From positions 926,807-990,806 of the forward strand of contig NMRA01000017.1 in assembly GCA_002633005.1 (NCBI GenBank): 64,000 bases of DNA, given 5' to 3'. The stretch is from Phoronis australis. Taxonomy: Eukaryota; Phoronida; Phoronidae. A program made the translations under genes and the position numbers. The notes beneath the pieces are model-generated. The model was not told the origin of the DNA. It worked only from the letters and a program-made list of their open reading frames with translations, and ran no database searches. Shown here piece after piece: positions 1-13,233 of this stretch (positions within the stretch are counted from its first letter, which is position 1; every line of letters starts with the position of its first letter).

Positions 1-639
1 GGGAGTGGCGGACGAGCTAAGACAGACGCAGACGCACGCTTCCGCAGGTAGTACCGTTTTTTTTTAGTCCTCGAATTTTGTTGGCATAACCGACTTTTTC
101 AAGGCTGGCATGCGCGCTTTCGGGCCGTAAAAATTTCCGCGTTTTTCGCCATTGGTCATTCCAAGCCCTGATAACTTTACCCTGTTACTTTTTTGATCAA
201 TTTTATTCGGAACACATGGCTTAGTCATTTGACCAAATGGCTGATTGGTAAAAAGTCAAAAAATCAAATTCTGCAAGCCTTTCTACTTTCAGAAAATATA
301 CATTTACCGAGTTAACATCTAGATGTTTGGCTAAATACAGATTTGTTACATAATATTGAAAAGTTCTTCATGTACAGTCAATGAGTTACGTATGACTACC
401 AGGTAATCTTTCTGGCTAGCTATGGGTTCTACAGCCTTTGTCAAACTAATGATGTTGTGAGTGGATTGGACACGTACCATCATCCTTACAAACCGTGGGG
501 ACATCTAAGATGTTAGGTCTTACATAATCTTAACAGAATACTCGTCTGTAATTATAGTTTTAGTTTCATAAAAATATATTTTGTGTCAATTAATACTGTC
601 TTGCTTGACATTTAATGTTTCCTTTTATGTTTGTTGTAG

Positions 640-3600
640 ACACGAGCTTTGATGTCCCACAAACAGATGGCGCTGAAGCTCTTCTCTATGCTCAAGAACA
701 TTGACGGAATGATGAGCACAGACAATGAGCATTTCCAACGTCTGTGTGAGTACTCCGGGGATGTTGAAGGCCTAACTTTGGCAGTGGCCACTTCAGCTGA
801 CATGTCCTCGAAAACTGGTAAGTGTCATGAACTTGCCCTTATGTTGAAGGTGCTTGCTGTTGAGCCTTGGATTTTGGCGCAAATGATCCTGTATTTGGTG
901 ATGAACCTATGTCCAGATTTAGTTGTATATGCAAAACTTGTCAATGAGTAAAAGGATCGAGCTTTATAGCAGGTGTGTACAAACTACTGGATCTTTCGAG
1001 TAGGCCAAGACACGTTTTCAATTTAAGGTTAATTCATCAAAATTAAGAATGCATATAAACCAAGAAAATATCCAGCTGTGTGTGATTTTGCTAAGAACAC
1101 GCATGCCTGTTTTGTTAAGGGATGAAGCTTTCATGCATCCGTCTACACTGTACGTGGAAAGTATTATAAAGAATTACCTGTAATTCCCTATCATGGTGGC
1201 TGAGCGTTAGCAGAATTCTCTGTCATGACAACTGCCAAAATTCGTCATCACAGTGCCTTAAATGACAATGGTGGTTCATTATCAGTCATCATAGGGAATT
1301 GTGTGTGGTTGTGTCTACTGTGTGTCTGAATGAGTGATTGTATCTACTGTGTGTCTGAATGAGTGATTGTATCTACTGTATGTCTGAATGTGTGGTTGTG
1401 TCTACCGTATGTCTGAATGAGTGATTGTGTCTACTGTGTGTCTGAATGTGTGGTTGTGTCTACCGTATGTCTGAATGAGTGATTGTGTCTACTGTGTGTC
1501 TGAATGTGTGGTTGTGTCTACCGTATGTCTGATTTAGTGATTGTGTCTACTGTGTGTCTACTGTGTGTCTGAATGTATGATCATCATTGTGTCTACTGTT
1601 TGTCTGAATGACTGTGTGATTATGTCTACTGTGTGTCTGAAGCACTAGTCAGAGTAAAAATAACTTTTGATCGTATCATTTTGACTAAGGGTGCAGTACC
1701 AAATGCGAGGATGCTCGCTGCAAATGAAATTTACAGGGAAACATCTTTACTTGATTTCCATGAGAATTCTTTTCACTTTTACATTGTTCAAGTTACAGTA
1801 AAAAAATGGTATGGCTGAATTAGAATTGTGCAATAGTTTCAGTTATCTGAGAAGGGGAAATTATTTCCTCGCAACATAGCATTTTGGAACCATCTTGCAC
1901 TCGATTGGAAATAACGATAATGAGCGCATTTCGAATTCTTTAGAATTATGAAGTTTGACATTACCAAGATTTAATATGTTGTGAATGGAGAAGAGGACTT
2001 GTGCACTGACTCTCTCATAGATAATGCACAGTTTCTGACTCTGAGTTGTCAAAATGGAAACCAATGAAATATCTCATCTTATGCAAGCAATGGGGCAACT
2101 GTGACAATACCATGCCCTCTTTCAGGAAACGACCAAGACGCTGCACAGCTGGATGTGTCGTGCCAAGACTGGTCAGTACGTATGTATTGTTTGCTGTCAA
2201 CACTGATCACCATATGTACTCATGCAGTACAGCAGTACAGGGGCAGTCAGGAAGAGTTTAAGGGTCAGTTCAGTGACTTCATGAGGGACACACTGGCCCT
2301 GAAGAATATGGCAGAGTGGTCACAAGCCATGTAAGTCATCAGAGCACTTTGAAGTCATCAGATCACTTTGAAGTCATCAGAGCACTATAAATTAGTTACT
2401 AGTACATGGAATCTGAGGTAACTTTGTCCACGAATTAAAAAAATCTAATTGTTTCTGCTGTAAATTTCATATTTCAGTAGTGCCATTTTTCTGAAACATA
2501 CCTAATTGGCCAGGGCTGTTTATTATGCCCATTCTTTGATAATTACCTGAAATGTCGTTAAGATTATCGGCTTTTTGGTGCCTTTACCCACCTAAGTTGT
2601 ATAAATCTAATTAGTCAACGTAGAAAGCTTGTAGAATTTATTTTTTGACCTTATATCAGTCTGCCAGTGATTGGTTCACATGATCATGGTTGTTGTGGAA
2701 GTTTAAGCTATGAAGAAAGGTACTTTGATAGCAGCTTACATATTACCGATTCGAGATGAAATCTCAAAAATGCCTATGACTGGTGGTAATGAGCAATTTG
2801 TGTGGGTAAATATTTTACATGGTTGCTCCTTTGCGAAGACCTATCCATGTTTTTATCAATTTCAAAAAAAATTAGATCTTTTCCCGTCCCTACAGTTGCA
2901 AGGACTCCTCAAAACAGCAACAGATGGAGACACTTGTCAATGACCTTGACCTTGCCACACGTGACATGGCTAAACAGAACGCATTAGGCAGACTCGGTGG
3001 AATCCTGGAGACCTCCATGGAAGCGCTGTATGAACCGTACAGGCATGCAATAGCACAACTGATATGGATCAGAAAAGTAAGTGCTGGAAGTCTTGAGTAC
3101 TGCTTATTTTACTTGAATGCGTAACTTCACCCTGCAACATGTTCTGGAGACTCAGGACTTGCACTGGCCAATCATACGCATGAAAGTTGAAAGTGTGTAA
3201 CACGATTGGTCGGTTTTAGTGTCCAGTCTCAAGTAATGTTAAGTGGTCTTGAGTCCTAATGCTGTAAACAATGGAGCATGCTTTCACCTAGGGACATTGA
3301 GAAGGTCCTATTGTGCAAGGAGAGTCAGCATTCTAAGGTATTGGTTATCATTGAGACCCTCGCTCATCTGAGGGGAGGTGTACCTGTAGCTTCTCAAAGT
3401 TTTTTTTGGGTGTGGGGAAAGTAGTTAGACTAGCATAGTAGGGGTGTCTGGTAGTGAACCCAGGACTCCATGAATAACTTACTTTGCATCATGTATGTGA
3501 TCACCCCTGCACTTATTTGAACTCATCCAAATTCTGTTCTCCACATAGAGGCTGTAAACACTGCTTTTGTGACTTTAGAGTGAGGATCACTGCAATTAAA

Positions 3601-6600
3601 AAAAAATTAAATCGAGGTCGTGTTTGTTAGAAGTCAATACACTCTTGAGGTGAATTTTTTAGGATCTCGTGAGGGCAATTTCATACAAATATTGAATATT
3701 TGTAGTGGGGGATTACGGTTGAAATTCAACCCCAAAATCAAGGCATTGGGGACCTTGTTAATAAAAAAGTAGTAAATGCATGCTTTACTGGAATGTTTTC
3801 AGACAAATTATAATGTGTAAGACTTAAAGCTAACTACATTCCCTCTGACAGCTACATTCATTTGTGTTCTGAACTGTAAAAGTTAACGCGCAGGGAGGTT
3901 ATTATCTGCATTTTAGTTATTCAGTGGTTAAAAGGATACTGAAACCTGTTTTCATGATTAAAGACATTCCTCGCTCTGTCACCTTCTAATGCATCAGTGG
4001 CGTCACTCTTCCAACTAGTTAAATGTTCACACTCCCTATGTCAGAGATTGGATATTATGATTTTTGGTGGTTGGTATTTCCCCACAGTTGCCATGCAATT
4101 CACTAAAGGCGTAGGTCACGCTTGCCCTTAGCAGAGTTTGAGAAGAGTTTTCAAAATGTCCTCCAAACTTTTCAGGGTTGTCGGTGGGTTACAGGGCATT
4201 ATAATTTTGTTTCAGAAGACTGGATATATAAGACATTTTTAATATCTGTTAATAGGCTAAAACAGGGTTTCGTATCCTTTTAATGAATAAGTCACAAGGA
4301 TGTTTGTGACCAGCCATTAATGTTGTTTGTAATTTGTAGACATGCACAGTAAGGACACGACAGTATTATGTCAATTTCAATCACTCCGCAGCCAATTTGT
4401 CAATAGCCATCTTTACTGCCTAATAACCTAATAACAGTACACTTGCTTTTCAACTCACTATATCTCCCTGCCATAACTTGTTACAATCATACCTAATAGC
4501 ATGATGTTGTTATTGTCACGTGTCGTTGCATGCCAGGCTCAGCAGTTGACACGAGTCCAGGACGACGCTACTAACAAACTGTCTGAACCTCTGTACAGGC
4601 TCGCCTACGCTGCGTTCGCTCTTCACGCCGCCACAGGTGAGTACTTCAAGTTCACTGCTCTAGTTTCGTAACTGTGAGGTCGTTAGTTTACGTTCTTGTC
4701 TTGCCGAGATGCTGTACTGTTTCTCATGTTTGCTATTTCTCATGCCTGTGCTATTTCTCATGCCTGTGCTGTTTCTCGTTCCTGTGCACCATGTGTCAGT
4801 GATGCAGTTTTGCACTTGTGTCAATTTTAGTCGATGTTAACAGCATTTTATTCTCAAAATATTCTGCCTCAACCATTGCATAGTTTTTGAATTCTCCTTG
4901 GAAGTTTTTAGAAATTTTTTTGCAATTTAAACATTTAATCATGAATGTTAAGTCCAAACCTTGCCAATTTTTGCTAGAAGGAGATTTTTTACTTATTTTT
5001 TTTCTGAATGTTACTTTTGTGTGTACTTGCTTTTGACACATACAAGAAAGTGGTGGACTAGAATTGGGAATTACAATTTTTATGCCTCTGGTTTTGTAGC
5101 CACGACCAGAGCTGACTGTGTCAAGGATTTTAAAAAGCACGCCAGCCAGGTGACTGGATGTTTCAACAAAATTCGAGACAGGACACTTGCGGCCATTCAA
5201 GTGTCGGACGATATTGAACGGAAGTCGGCCATTAGGAGATGTATTGATGTACTAGGAGAAGTCACGCCATCTTTAATTAGCACTGCAGAGACCCTGTCTG
5301 GTTGGTTTACATGGATTTTATAGCCTACTGTAGATGATATGACACATGACTTTTGTTGCTACAGTATGTTTGGAAAAGCGCTCTGACCACTGTAATGCCA
5401 TAAATCGCCAAATGTAATGAACTGGTAAGGCTATGTATGTCTGTGTCACTGCAAGAATCCTTAACATGGTGATCTGTTCAGACCCCTACTAATTTCGCTG
5501 TCTAATCTGAGACGGTTCTATTCAGTGAGTATAATATAGTAAAGATTGGCATCATCTCTGAATCATTTAGGAGCGTACATTCGGACCCATTGCTATTTTT
5601 CCTAGACTCAGCTAGTGACGACAACATGACCGTGTTCAACCAATACCGTCGTAAGTGGGTGGCGACCGTCTGCCGGTTGTTGTTGCTTGTTGGAAGCATG
5701 CCAGAAGTTAATGGCGCTGATATTGAAGGTATGTAACTAGACTTGTTCATTGTTTCACTATGCATTATGTTGTTGGTTAACCTAGAAAATGTAAAGAAAT
5801 CTAATACTCAGTGTCTCCAAATTAAGTTACTTAGTTAAGAACTACAGTAAAAATTCTCAAATTTGGGACAGTGAAAATTTTATTTTTTTCTCTAAGCCAG
5901 GGATTGTCCCAAATTCTAGAAATGGGCAATATTAACCATCCCAAATTCAAGAATCATTGGAAAGACTATAAAATTACCCACTCTGTAGATTGAAAACACA
6001 TTGTCAGAAATTTTGACAAATATGTTGAGGGCCAGAATCACCCTTGTCTCAAATACCAGGATCAAGAAAATTCACTTTTTGCGGGAGTTTCCATGTCCCA
6101 AAGTCTAAAGACTGTCTCAAATTGAAGGATTTTCACCCTAAGTAGGGTTATCTATAAGCACCCTCATTCATCACCACTTAGAGTCAGCCAGTTCAGTTAT
6201 TAAATCTTCATTCACCTACTGTTGAAAGGAATGAAAGTCACAATGGCCGTCATCACAGTCTCTGTCTGAGATTTATGTTTTATTTCTGCATAATTTTGTG
6301 CGCACTTGTTAAGATATGTCCATTCATTTGTAAGATTGTGTTTCAGACTGTTTGCATCCACAACTGTATGTCCTAAATCGCTTGCGGAATCTTTGTGAAA
6401 TATGACAAGTGTGTTCAAAATAATATGGCAACAAATTTCAACTTCCTTTGGGTGGATCCAACTACCGTTGTACCTCCTAGTGGCAATTTTGTTTTCTATG
6501 TTTGCCTTTGTATTGTTTGAGTTCCTTGGCAGATTTTCATGAAACTAGGTTTATGTTAGAAAAACAATCATAATGGCTTTCCATTTTTGAACGGATTAAA

Positions 6601-9600
6601 TAAAAGTTTTAACCACCATTGGCCTTTTTTATGATTTTATTAAAAACACACTTAGAAGTTTTTGGCACAGTTGTGGGCGCTATTTTGATAGTTTTGAAGT
6701 TTTGTTTCCTTGTGTAGGCTTTCAAAACAGTCACTTAGTATCTAGTCAAAGGAGTCTCTCATATTTTCAGATCTGGTGATTCCTGCAGCCCATTCAAGTC
6801 AGCTCAGCCCTCCTGCAGCTCCTACCGTCTCACCACACCAAACATCTGTCACTCAACCTAATGTCTCCGCCTCCCAACAGACAGTGGGTACTTCTGTTCA
6901 AGTACCCTCAACTCTAAGCACTCCCGATAAGGCAACTCAGACGGATAACAAAGGTTACTTGTCATTTTCTGCACATACTTTTCATCAAGTATGGAAAAGT
7001 TGATGTTTATCTGCCTCAGTATAAGCATTAGATAACCATAAGCTTTTTATTCTTAAAAGAAGATTTGAAGGTGGGAAAATCTTGTTTTTGCCAGACAACT
7101 AATTTAATGAAAACACTACTGTGAATATTTCCAAGCACTATATAGCTTCTTGATAAAATTATGCAGTTGCCATAGAGTGATGCTTCACCTCTGTTGCAAT
7201 GCTTTATAACATAAGAGTAGCCACCTGGTTCTGTTTTGTATTTTTATTGCTGACAATTGCAGCTGGCGAGCATTCAGTTCTTTGTTTACACTTGAGCCTG
7301 GTTACAAATATTCTAACCGTGCTGTATCCTCCGAGGTAAGGCCCTTGAGTCATGAACCATTTTATTTCTGATTCTGCGCAGTCACACGACATCTAGTGTT
7401 GGAATTTCCAACGATCATTTGCTCACCAGGCTCACAAAATTATGCGGAGGCTTTGCGAGTGGCTATATGTATCAAAGCAGCGGGTTTGTCACGTGTTTTT
7501 CAAAATGTCTTTAAAAACTGCCGATTATACAAGAGCACTTTGATGAGTATTTTCAAAATATCTTTCCAAGACAAAATAGTGTCCAGATGACTTCAGGACA
7601 CAATGGTGGTTATTGTTGCATTGTTTCAAAATTTCCCGAAGGTCGATTGAGGTTTGTAAGGTCGCAGTAATTAAATACAAATACTAGATACTTTAGTCTG
7701 GGCTCTTAGCGTGTCACATACTAGGCAGAGAACATGTTAGTTGAGCAAAACCCATAACAATTGTAACAGGTGAGTTTTAAATTTCCTCATCTGATGTTAG
7801 TACTAATTACTCTTCTGTGTGACCTTATTTTGCACACTGATGTCTGAACAAAATGGTCGCTTCTCAAGGGCCGGAAACAAAATGGTTGGCATTGATCAGT
7901 GCCATGCCAAAACTCTGCCTGTACACTGAAGAAAGGATGTCCATAATACCGCAACACTGGTTATTGGAGGAATTCAGGAATATGTACAACAATCACTTTA
8001 GGTTCATGACTTTAGGTCAATGGAGTTTATGTTATGATTCGTTAATAGTGCATTTGTTCTTCACAGGGCAACACTCTCTGGATGACGTAGACATGAGTGC
8101 CTCTTTTGTCACAGACCTGTCGTCCAGGCTGGCTGCATCTACTTCTACCCCCGTGGCTCGTTCTACCTCAAGACAACCAACTATGGTGTCTAAACTGGCA
8201 AATCAAACAGAAGGAGCGAAACCTACGCATGCGTCTACACAAAAGATGACTCTTAAAATGTCGAGGTAGGGTTACGTTTATGACACGAAGTGTTTAAGGT
8301 TGCATTGGGAGCACCATTTTAAGAATGAAAATGTCTGGTTGAAAGGGTCTGTTAACATTAAGTGTTAATGGCAACTGTTAATTTGTTATTTTGTGGATTA
8401 TGACATCTTCAATTGATTTTGTGTGCATCCTATCAAATCTTCCTTGTTTTGAGCATTACTAATAGTCTTTTGTTATGCATATTGATGTTTTGGAATATTT
8501 TGTGTTTTATGACTACCTTATGGGATGTCATTGGTCAAGTTTAAATAGGTCATAGTCAAGGTGGAAATGACAAAAAGTTGCTTGTGGATAACTTTTTTCA
8601 TTTCGTTCAACGTATTTTCAGTCCCGACTTAAACCAGTCTTCCACCCACCCAGTTACTTTGCGTAAACAGGCTGTCAGTTTCTCAAATGCTCCTCGCAGA
8701 GTACAGGTGCTGCCCCCTCGACCTCCTTCAGCATTATCACCAAGGACAAACGTGTCGGGCAGGGCAATATCGGTAAGGCTGTCACAGTTTTTGCTAAACG
8801 AGATATTACCAAGTGATTGAGTTTTTAATAGCTGATACAGCTTCATTTTTTGAATTTTTTAGTGTAATCTGGCCTGTGTTTAGTTCATGAAGTTTCCTGC
8901 CAGTGTTATGCTAGATTCACTTTGGTGAGCTTTTTCAGCTTTTTGGGTTAATTCAACTTCTTTTAAAATGATGCAAAGTTCCCAAGACCCTCAGCGGACT
9001 TTATACTATTTCTTAGTGGTGGCCCTTTTGTCATGAGGAAAAGGTTAATGTTTCTAGTAACTAAGTTATGATTGTCTGATTTAAAAAGTCAAATTGCAAT
9101 TTCCTGATAATCAACTTTTAGTTTTTAATTAGTAATCCTTTGAAGTTTTGTTATGGAGTTTCTTGTTCAGCTAGTAAGATTATTCATGTCTGTCGTGATG
9201 TTGGACATTTCAGGCCGCTGCCAAACTTCTTCAGTTTGAAACAGAAAAATGGGAGGACAGTAACAACCCCATAGTGAAGGTTGCCAAGGAGATGTCACGT
9301 CAGATGCAGACCATGGCACAGTTTGCCCAGTCAGCAAAGTCACTGCAGGTCAGTAGGCTTGGAAAGTTAGTCTGCTGGCCATCAGGTGGCGTTACGTGTG
9401 ACATGTACAATCATGTGATATGGGTAATCTTATTGACACCATGCTCCTTGTAGTTATATTGACTGTGAAAGGAGTGTGTTGGTCTTGAAGTCTATCTCGT
9501 TGTACAATAAACCCAGCCTATAACACAGAAAGTTTCCAGGCCATCAATTTCAATGTCCAAAAATTCCAGGTCACAATTTCAGGAATTCCTGGTTGAAGAA

Positions 9601-12600
9601 TCAGTTCCTAAAATCACTGCTAGAGGTGTTTTGTCCAAATTTCGATTGCAGACTTTGTAATTTTCTCTCTAGTCTAAAAAATAATTTCTAATTAAGTTAG
9701 GTATGTAACATAATGCCTACTTGATACACCTGTAACTATTTTGTGGGTACATGGCGTATCCTTACTGAGAGGGTGCAAAAATTAGGGATTTCCATCTTGC
9801 GGTCACTTGAAGACAGACAAACAATTGTCAGGCTTTGCAAATGACAAACGTACGAAGCGTGACGATGAGTTCCGCAGACTGTGTTGTAACCAGTGACACA
9901 ATGAGAAAGTGAAGCTTTTGTGTGGAAACATAGATTTATTGAGGAGCCCTGTCAGTTGAAATTGTTTTTGGTTTTTGTTTTCAAGTAGATTGATGACTGT
10001 TTCAGGAGATGCCAGAATTCATCAACACTGCTAAAGCTATAGCCAAGAATGGATCTACTATTGTCAAGTTTGCTGAGGTTATAGCTGACTACTGCGTCGA
10101 CAAACGGTTCGTTCCTTTCAATATTTGGAATTTTAGGTAGTAAGCTCTAGGACGAATGTTCGGAAATATTATGTTTTTGCATACAGTACAAGCCAAGTGT
10201 TTAAACAAAATGACGCAGAATTCCCCATCATGACGGCTGGACGGAAATCAAAGTCAGAGTAATCCTTTGTGAATGAGAATGAAGGAAAGTTAGTAAGGTG
10301 ATGAAGTCGTTCTGCAATAATAGAATTTTACCTCCATCTTAGTTACAGCCAGCCACTTTGCTGTTAACAATATTAGGCAGCATGACAGGAAGACAGCATT
10401 TTGTCTGTCACTTTTGTCTTGTACTGTAGCTTCTAGCACCCCAAGTATAGGCCTGGGCCCACTTGAAAAAGGGAATGTACTAAAAGTTTTAAGGAAAAAT
10501 ATGCCTGTGACACAGGGAATGAGAACTAGTATGTCTAGTTAGTGAATTTGTGGTGCCAGTCATTTTGTTTGTTCTTAAGCCAAAAATGAACTATTTATGG
10601 TTTCTTATAAAGCCTTGTATTGTTTGACACTCTCAGGGATCTCTATAAAAATGCATATAAGGTGCAAATTGGCATGGTAATCTTCTTTTCTGTTAATTCA
10701 AAAAAACACTACTATAGCTGTTACAAATTATTTTTACTTGCTGGCATGTCACTATCATTTTCACTGCTAAATAATAAAAAATGTACCTCTTTGCAACACA
10801 ATTTCAATCAATTGGCTTACAAGTAGAAAAAAAGTCTGGCTTTTCAAACGTAGCTCAGAGCTTTTCAAACACAGTACAAGTACATGTATGGGGAATATTG
10901 ACTCTAGCATTGCTCATTTTGGAAACCCTTCAAATCATACAAATTTTTGTTTTCACTCCAAAATGATACCACTGGGTCTTTGGGAAATTCTCAGTAATAT
11001 TCCCTTTTGGTGTCGCGTAACTCATCAAAGTGTTATTTCGGACCTCGCACTGTGACATAGTGGTCGAGGTTTTTACTTGTCGCTTGTGCAACTGGCTTCA
11101 AGTCTACGCTTTATCAAGATTATTTGGTCTGGCCTTTGTAATTATAAACACTGTATATCTCGCTTGCCTCAGATGAGTAATTCGTTTTCAAGCTTGTTGA
11201 CATTTACATAATTCTTGTACAAATTTTTGCCAGCCAGCAAGCTCTTGGGAAGCTTACCTAAGTTTATAAACTAAGCAAAAACACTTCACTGACCAGAGTC
11301 ATCAAATTGTATTTTTGACATGTAATTTGAGTTGTGTTACTTCTTGATTGGATGGGCAGTTTTCACACGAGGTCACAGGATAGCATGTATTTTGATTCAC
11401 CAGCACTGCGGTCACTTTGTGGGCTTGCATCAGGGTCTCATGTTCTAGACTGATCACGTCCTTGCTGTTCATACTCAGCTCAGTAGGATATCATAGTTTA
11501 CTTATTGCTTTCCAGGTTTGCCAAGGACCTGACCTTCTACGCCGCTCACATCCCCACCATCAGCACACAGCTCAGCATTATCTCTAGTGTTAAGGCAGCT
11601 ACTCCTGATGATCGATCGGTGAGAATTCAGTTTCATTTTTATAATTGCACAAGTGTTTTAGGCTGAACTACTATTGACTACTGACCACTACAGAACAAAT
11701 ATGTGTCATTCAGAATGTGGTATGCTGGTATATTTGACATATTACACAATATTTCTTTGTGCATTGAGCCCTTGTGTTGTTCTGCAAAAGGTTTGCATGC
11801 ATCCTCTTGACAGTTGGCGAAACTTGGGCATTCCAAAATGGACACCTATTCTTGAACGAACTCTGGGAAGTAGGTCACAAAAATATGTTAATTTTTCTGA
11901 AATTGGGCTGAATTTGAGTTTTCAAATTTGTTGCAATGGAAAGATATAAGGAGAAATTTACAATTTATGGCAAGGATGACTATGCAGTCTTGAAACATTT
12001 TGTCACCAGCGAGGTCCTCAGCTGGGAAGTTTTGTTTATTTTCCTAGGCTATTCTACGAAAATCTTAGACATGTCTGCACTTTAATCTTGAAAATTTATA
12101 ATTTATAACAAATTACATCTTTGGTAAAAAGTCTGGGGTACTGATGAAGAAAATATTAAACATCTAGTTAACAAGTTGGTATTAGAAGAATTAATGTGTA
12201 CAATTAACATGTTAACAGGAAACTTGACACAAATTGCTGAAAGATTATACAATTGAATGCATTAAAATTATTAAATATTACCGTGGCACAGTTAAGTCTC
12301 ATTACAATCAATGCTCCGGAAACCTGTCTACAATGTTTGAAATGTGAGTAACCAAAGCAATTTGTATACTGTACAATTGTCGCAAGACTTATGGAGTGGA
12401 AAGTTATCAATGAGCAAACATTATAAACTGGCTGTATTGTTGATAGGCCGACAAGGTACTGGTGAAGAACGCAGACAACCTAATGAAGGCTGTGTCCAAC
12501 ACACTGAAAGCTGCGGAAGCCGCGTGTGTAAAGGTAATGGGAAAATTATGTGTTCTATTTACAACTGTGGTCGCTCTTACAAGGGTAAACATTACTGCCA

Positions 12601-13233
12601 CCTGAATTGTTTTAGTTTGAATCTCAGATTTAGTAGCAAGACAGTGTGTGTTTGCAGTTGGTTCTTGTTACTTAGTACTCATGATCAACAACGATTTTTT
12701 GTAAAGGCATACTTCAGGCGTCAGCACGAGTGAGTTGCTTTACTGTTTCTTACAATGCTGTATCAAGTGTCTTATAAAAATGTTGGTTTAAGGCAGGAAC
12801 TAATAAAATTACTTTTTTCTCACGCTCTTGTATATGCTGTGAACATAGTATTTTCAATGTGTGGCAACGTACACGGTCATCGCTTAGCCAATTTCTTTAC
12901 CATTTACAGAGCTTTAACCAGCTATGTTAACAGTTAGATTGATTATCATAAACATTGAAACTTTTTAGCTGAATTTTTTCATAATCCGCTGTGGTATTAT
13001 TGTTCCTGTCATAAGTACTGCCATTGTTGTTATTACTACAGGGTTTGCGTCAGCCTCCGTCTGATGCTGTGGACGAGACTCGCGCCGTCGTCTTGGCGAT
13101 GCAGTGGAAGAAGAAACTACTTAACTACCGACGCGCCGAGACCAGCTACGCAGACACTGATGAATTAGGACTGAGGAAGATAACCCGGCAATCATCGGGA
13201 CCGCAGTTGTCAGAAATATTGCTTCGTAGATAG
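640..13233 (+). CDS. Vinculin/alpha-catenin superfamily protein, 3' part of gene (15 exons)
   Basis: I join 640-817, 2126-2175, 2233-2330, 2896-3076, 4537-4636, 5100-5300, 5606-5728, 6771-6953, 8067-8265, 8622-8772, 9214-9348, 10006-10106, 11516-11618, 12447-12533 and 13042-13233. All junctions are GT-AG and in phase, giving 693 residues to a TAG stop. The first two thirds is helical and charged. A Pro/Ser/Thr-rich linker follows (6771-8772, including VLPPRPPSALSP). The end is a helical-bundle tail with EKWEDSNNPIV, IADYC and IPTISTQL. IPTISTQL followed by VKA is typical of the vinculin tail, while EKWED is typical of alpha-catenin and alpha-catulin, so I leave the subfamily open. Known members link actin to cadherin or integrin adhesion. 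The N-terminus is off the window. Bases 1-46 end in CGCAG before GTAGTA and could be an exon, but no frame joins it to 640. The longest introns (5, 11 and 14 kb regions) contain repeats. Confidence 0.85.
1182..1300. repeat. Inverted-repeat element in intron, related to CAGTACAAG family
   Basis: The left arm AATTCCCTATCAT (1182-1194) is mirrored by ATCATAGGGAATT (1288-1300). Each arm resembles the internal AATTCCCCATCATGA motif of the CAGTACAAG family, as if two left halves lay head to head. Confidence 0.5.
1302..1640. repeat. 29-bp minisatellite (58-bp higher-order form)
   Basis: About eleven copies of a 29-base unit beginning GTCTGAATGAGTGATTGT and containing CTACTGTGT lie in the intron after the exon at 640-817. 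From about 1380 two variants (GAGTGATTG with ACTGTG, and GTGTGGTTG with ACCGTA) alternate, so the effective period becomes 58 bases. Confidence 0.85.
2332..2392. repeat. 19-bp tandem repeat at a 5' splice site
   Basis: Three copies of AAGTCATCAGAGCACTTTG begin inside the GTAAGT donor of the exon ending at 2330. Confidence 0.8.
3928..4283. mobile_element. TTAA-flanked MITE, copy A
   Basis: The ends are inverted: AAGGATACTGAAACCTGTTTT on the left matches AAAACAGGGTTTCGTATCCTT on the right. Both are bounded by TTAA, the target duplication typical of piggyBac-type elements. A diverged copy of the interior and right end is at 34430-34769. No transposase is present, so it is non-autonomous. It sits in the intron between the exons ending at 3076 and starting at 4537. 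Confidence 0.7.
5843..6140. mobile_element. TA-flanked MITE with GGGACA ends, copy A
   Basis: The left end TACAGTAAAAATTCTCAAAT with GGGACA is mirrored by GTCTC, AAATTGAAGGATTTTCACCC and TA at the right. TA flanks and terminal inverted repeats of about 27 bases suggest a Tc1/mariner-like non-autonomous element. Relatives are at 39489-39860 and 51182-51477. The interior repeats the words TTTGGGACA and GTCCCAAA several times. Confidence 0.65.
10182..10429 (+). mobile_element. CAGTACAAG-family MITE, copy 1
   Basis: The ends TACAGTACAAG and CTTGTACTGTA are a perfect 11-base inverted repeat including the TA target duplication. The interior motif AATTCCCCATCATGACGGCT recurs in the other copies. 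It is the best-preserved copy in the window and lies in the intron after the exon ending at 10106. Confidence 0.75.

Noticed and set aside
1-46. Possible vinculin-like exon ending CGCAG before GTAGTA
   Set aside because: Neither open reading phase joins the next exon at 640 without a stop, so I do not include it.
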